Shown: positions 5,865 through 6,973 of the stretch, one piece after another | Layout: every line of letters starts with the position of its first letter | Position numbering within the stretch: the first letter of the stretch is position 1 | Source: Streptosporangiaceae bacterium | Lineage (GTDB): Bacteria; Actinomycetota; Actinomycetes; Streptosporangiales; Streptosporangiaceae | Direction: 5' to 3' | Assembly (NCBI GenBank): GCA_030050125.1 | Contig: JASIJN010000259.1 | Coordinates: 1 to 6,973, forward strand | DNA length: 6,973 bases | Translations under genes and position numbers: made by a program | The notes under the pieces: model-generated | Database searches by the model: none | What the model was told of the DNA's origin: nothing | The model's input: the letters and a program-made list of their open reading frames with translations, nothing else

Positions 5865-6659
5865 TTAGTCGAGCACGAATCCCAGCCCGGGCGCGGCCAG
5901 GGTCAGCGGGCCGTCGAACGCCCGGCCGGCCTCGTCCAGCGTTTGGTCCCGGTCGTTCCACGGCACCAGGTGGGTCAGCACGAGCTGGCCGACCCCCGCG
6001 GCCGCGGCGTGCTGGGCCGCCTGCCGCGCGCTGAGGTGCAGGTTCTCGGGCAGCGCGGTCGCCGCGCCGTCGCCGGGCTCGACGAACGAGGCCTCGCTGA
6101 GCAGCACGTCGGCGTCGCGCGCCAGGCGGATCAGCGCCTCGGTCGGCCCGGTGTCGGCCGAGTAGGCCAGCGACCGGCCCCCGTGCTCCAGGCGGAAGCC
6201 GTACGTCTCCACCGGGTGGTTCATCCGATCGGCGGTGACCCGCAGCGGCCCGATCTCGATGGTCCCGGCGGTGACGGCCACGAAGTCGAACGCGTCGGTG
6301 ATCCGGTCCCGCGGGCTCTCGCCCGCCGCATCCGCTGCCACCGGATCGGCCTCCAGGGCGCGGCCGAGCCGCACCTGTGCCTGGGCCGGGGCGTAGACCG
6401 GTATCCGGGGCCTGCGGCCGCCGGGATGGTAGACGCGCGCCACGCTGAAGCCGCACACGTCCAGGCAGTGGTCGGCGTGCAGGTGGCTCAGGCACACCGC
6501 GTCGATCTCGTCGAGGTCTGCGTACCGCGCCGTGGCCCCGAGCCCGCCGCTGCCCAGGTCCATCAGCAGGCGGAAGCCGTCGGCCTCGACCAGGTAGCAG
6601 GAGGCCGGGCCGTCCGGCCCGGGGAAGCTGCCGGAGCACCCCACGATCGTGATCCGCAC
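5865..6659 (-). CDS. metallo-beta-lactamase-fold hydrolase, Rv1339-like (possible cyclic-nucleotide phosphodiesterase)
   Basis: A 264-residue MBL-fold metallo-hydrolase of the RNase Z/phosphodiesterase-like branch. Zinc-site motifs are in order: SHLHADHCLD (H59, H61, D63, H64), MNHPV (H148), AYSADTGPTE (D169) and VLTHLVPW (H230). The N-terminus MRITIVGCSGSFPG and SCYLVEADGFRLLMDLGSG are typical of the group containing M. tuberculosis Rv1339, reported to be an atypical cAMP phosphodiesterase. Rv1339 lies next to rphA and the RdgB homologue, as here except for the inserted epimerase, which supports orthology. The protein is cytoplasmic: no signal peptide or membrane helix. The start is GTG 6657-6659, with TAGCCT ending 7 nt upstream and no Shine-Dalgarno sequence. 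The stop is TAA at 5865-5867. Other activities of this fold, such as RNA processing, remain possible. Confidence 0.93.
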   Translation of the reverse strand: MRITIVGCSGSFPGPDGPASCYLVEADGFRLLMDLGSGGLGATARYADLDEIDAVCLSHLHADHCLDVCGFSVARVYHPGGRRPRIPVYAPAQAQVRLGRALEADPVAADAAGESPRDRITDAFDFVAVTAGTIEIGPLRVTADRMNHPVETYGFRLEHGGRSLAYSADTGPTEALIRLARDADVLLSEASFVEPGDGAATALPENLHLSARQAAQHAAAAGVGQLVLTHLVPWNDRDQTLDEAGRAFDGPLTLAAPGLGFVLD

Positions 6660-6666
6660 GGGGCTT

Positions 6667-6672
6667 AGGCTA
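6667..6672 (-). promoter_or_regulatory. candidate -10 (TAGCCT), leaderless start of the Rv1339-like gene
   Basis: TAGCCT fits TANNNT and ends 7 nt before the GTG start at 6659; AAGCCCC in between offers no ribosome binding site. The hexamer is identical to that of the lipoprotein gene. Confidence 0.55.
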
Positions 6673-6711
6673 CGCGGAACGCGCGGGCCGCCCCGATGGC
6701 GCCACTACCAA

Positions 6712-6717
6712 TATCGT
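6712..6717 (+). promoter_or_regulatory. candidate -10 (TATCGT) of the MFS gene
   Basis: TATCGT fits TANNNT on the plus strand, 49 nt before the MFS start codon, implying a leader of roughly 40 nt with a good GGAGGG at 6757-6762. No clear -35 is seen. Confidence 0.35.
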
Positions 6718-6723
6718 CGCGAA

Positions 6724-6739
6724 CACGGCATGATCCGTG
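6724..6739. promoter_or_regulatory. inverted repeat CACGG-N6-CCGTG, possible operator
   Basis: A perfect 5-bp inverted repeat with a 6-base spacer lies between the candidate MFS -10 and its ribosome binding site, about where transcription would begin. It could be the operator of a local repressor or a small hairpin in the mRNA leader. No regulator gene is visible in the window. Confidence 0.3.
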
Positions 6740-6766
6740 CAGGGCCGCAGCAGGCAGGAGGGCGCG

Positions 6767-6973
6767 ATGGCCGAACAGACCACCGATCACGGGAAGACGA
6801 CGCCCCGTGCCCTGGCCGAGCCGACCGTGCACGTGCGCCAGGGCTGGATCGCCGGTCTCGGCCTGGCCAGCCTGGGCATGTGGATGGCCTCCTACACGCC
6901 GCTGCAGGTGCTGCTGCCGCTGCAACTGCAGCACATCACCCCCCGCCACAAGATCGTCGCGCTGGCCGTGGTC
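6767..6973 (+). CDS. MFS transporter, N-terminal part (cut by window edge)
   Basis: The first 69 codons of a membrane transporter; the frame is open to the last base of the window. After a polar N-terminus (1-24) a first transmembrane helix starts near residue 27 (GWIAGLGLASLGMWMASYTPLQVLLPLQL), followed by a short loop ITPRHK and the beginning of a second helix (IVALAVV). The GMWMASYTPLQVLLPLQL segment resembles the first helix of actinobacterial major facilitator superfamily permeases, often of sugar- or drug-transport type; the substrate cannot be told. The start ATG is fixed by GGAGGG 4 nt upstream. It is divergent from the Rv1339-like gene, with 107 bases between the start codons that hold both promoters and an inverted repeat. 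Confidence 0.83.
   Translation, partial: MAEQTTDHGKTTPRALAEPTVHVRQGWIAGLGLASLGMWMASYTPLQVLLPLQLQHITPRHKIVALAVV

Overview
The window is high-GC, densely packed DNA from an actinobacterium. The evidence is strong G/C third-position codon bias, GTG starts, a tRNA gene without encoded CCA, and the gene set Rv1339-like hydrolase / RNase PH / RdgB, which sits together in Mycobacterium tuberculosis (Rv1339-Rv1340-Rv1341, from memory). The genus cannot be fixed from sequence alone. There are ten protein genes (one cut by the right edge) and one tRNA gene, with no insertion sequence, phage gene or CRISPR array. The longest stretch without a gene is about 213 bases (349-561).

Left part (1-1170, minus strand): a small DUF3618 membrane-anchor protein, then a one-TM protein whose C-terminal helical domain resembles HEPN/DUF4145-type domains but lacks the usual histidine. 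Middle (1293-3493): a HAD-family hydrolase on the plus strand meets, tail to tail, an unusual tRNA gene on the minus strand. The tRNA lies just downstream of a bcp/PrxQ thiol peroxidase. A lipoprotein gene diverges from bcp. Right part (3506-6659, minus strand): read 5' to 3', an Rv1339-like metallo-beta-lactamase-fold hydrolase, a GalE-like sugar-nucleotide epimerase, RNase PH (rph) and the house-cleaning NTP pyrophosphatase RdgB. rph and rdgB overlap as ATGA. Divergent from this block, the first 69 codons of an MFS transporter run off the right end.

Four things stand out. (1) The tRNA has a UAG anticodon, formally a leucine tRNA for CUA, but a short class I variable loop instead of the long arm of bacterial tRNA-Leu. 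(2) Six of the ten genes have no Shine-Dalgarno sequence and instead carry a TANNNT hexamer ending 6-8 nt before the start codon, the signature of leaderless transcription. (3) The epimerase reading frame has no stop where its family normally ends, and stays open about 565 nt into rph in another frame; a TTA codon sits where a TAA would give a normal-length protein. (4) The epimerase gene interrupts an otherwise conserved RNA/nucleotide housekeeping block. No complete new multi-gene system is evident; the tRNA is the best candidate for something undescribed.
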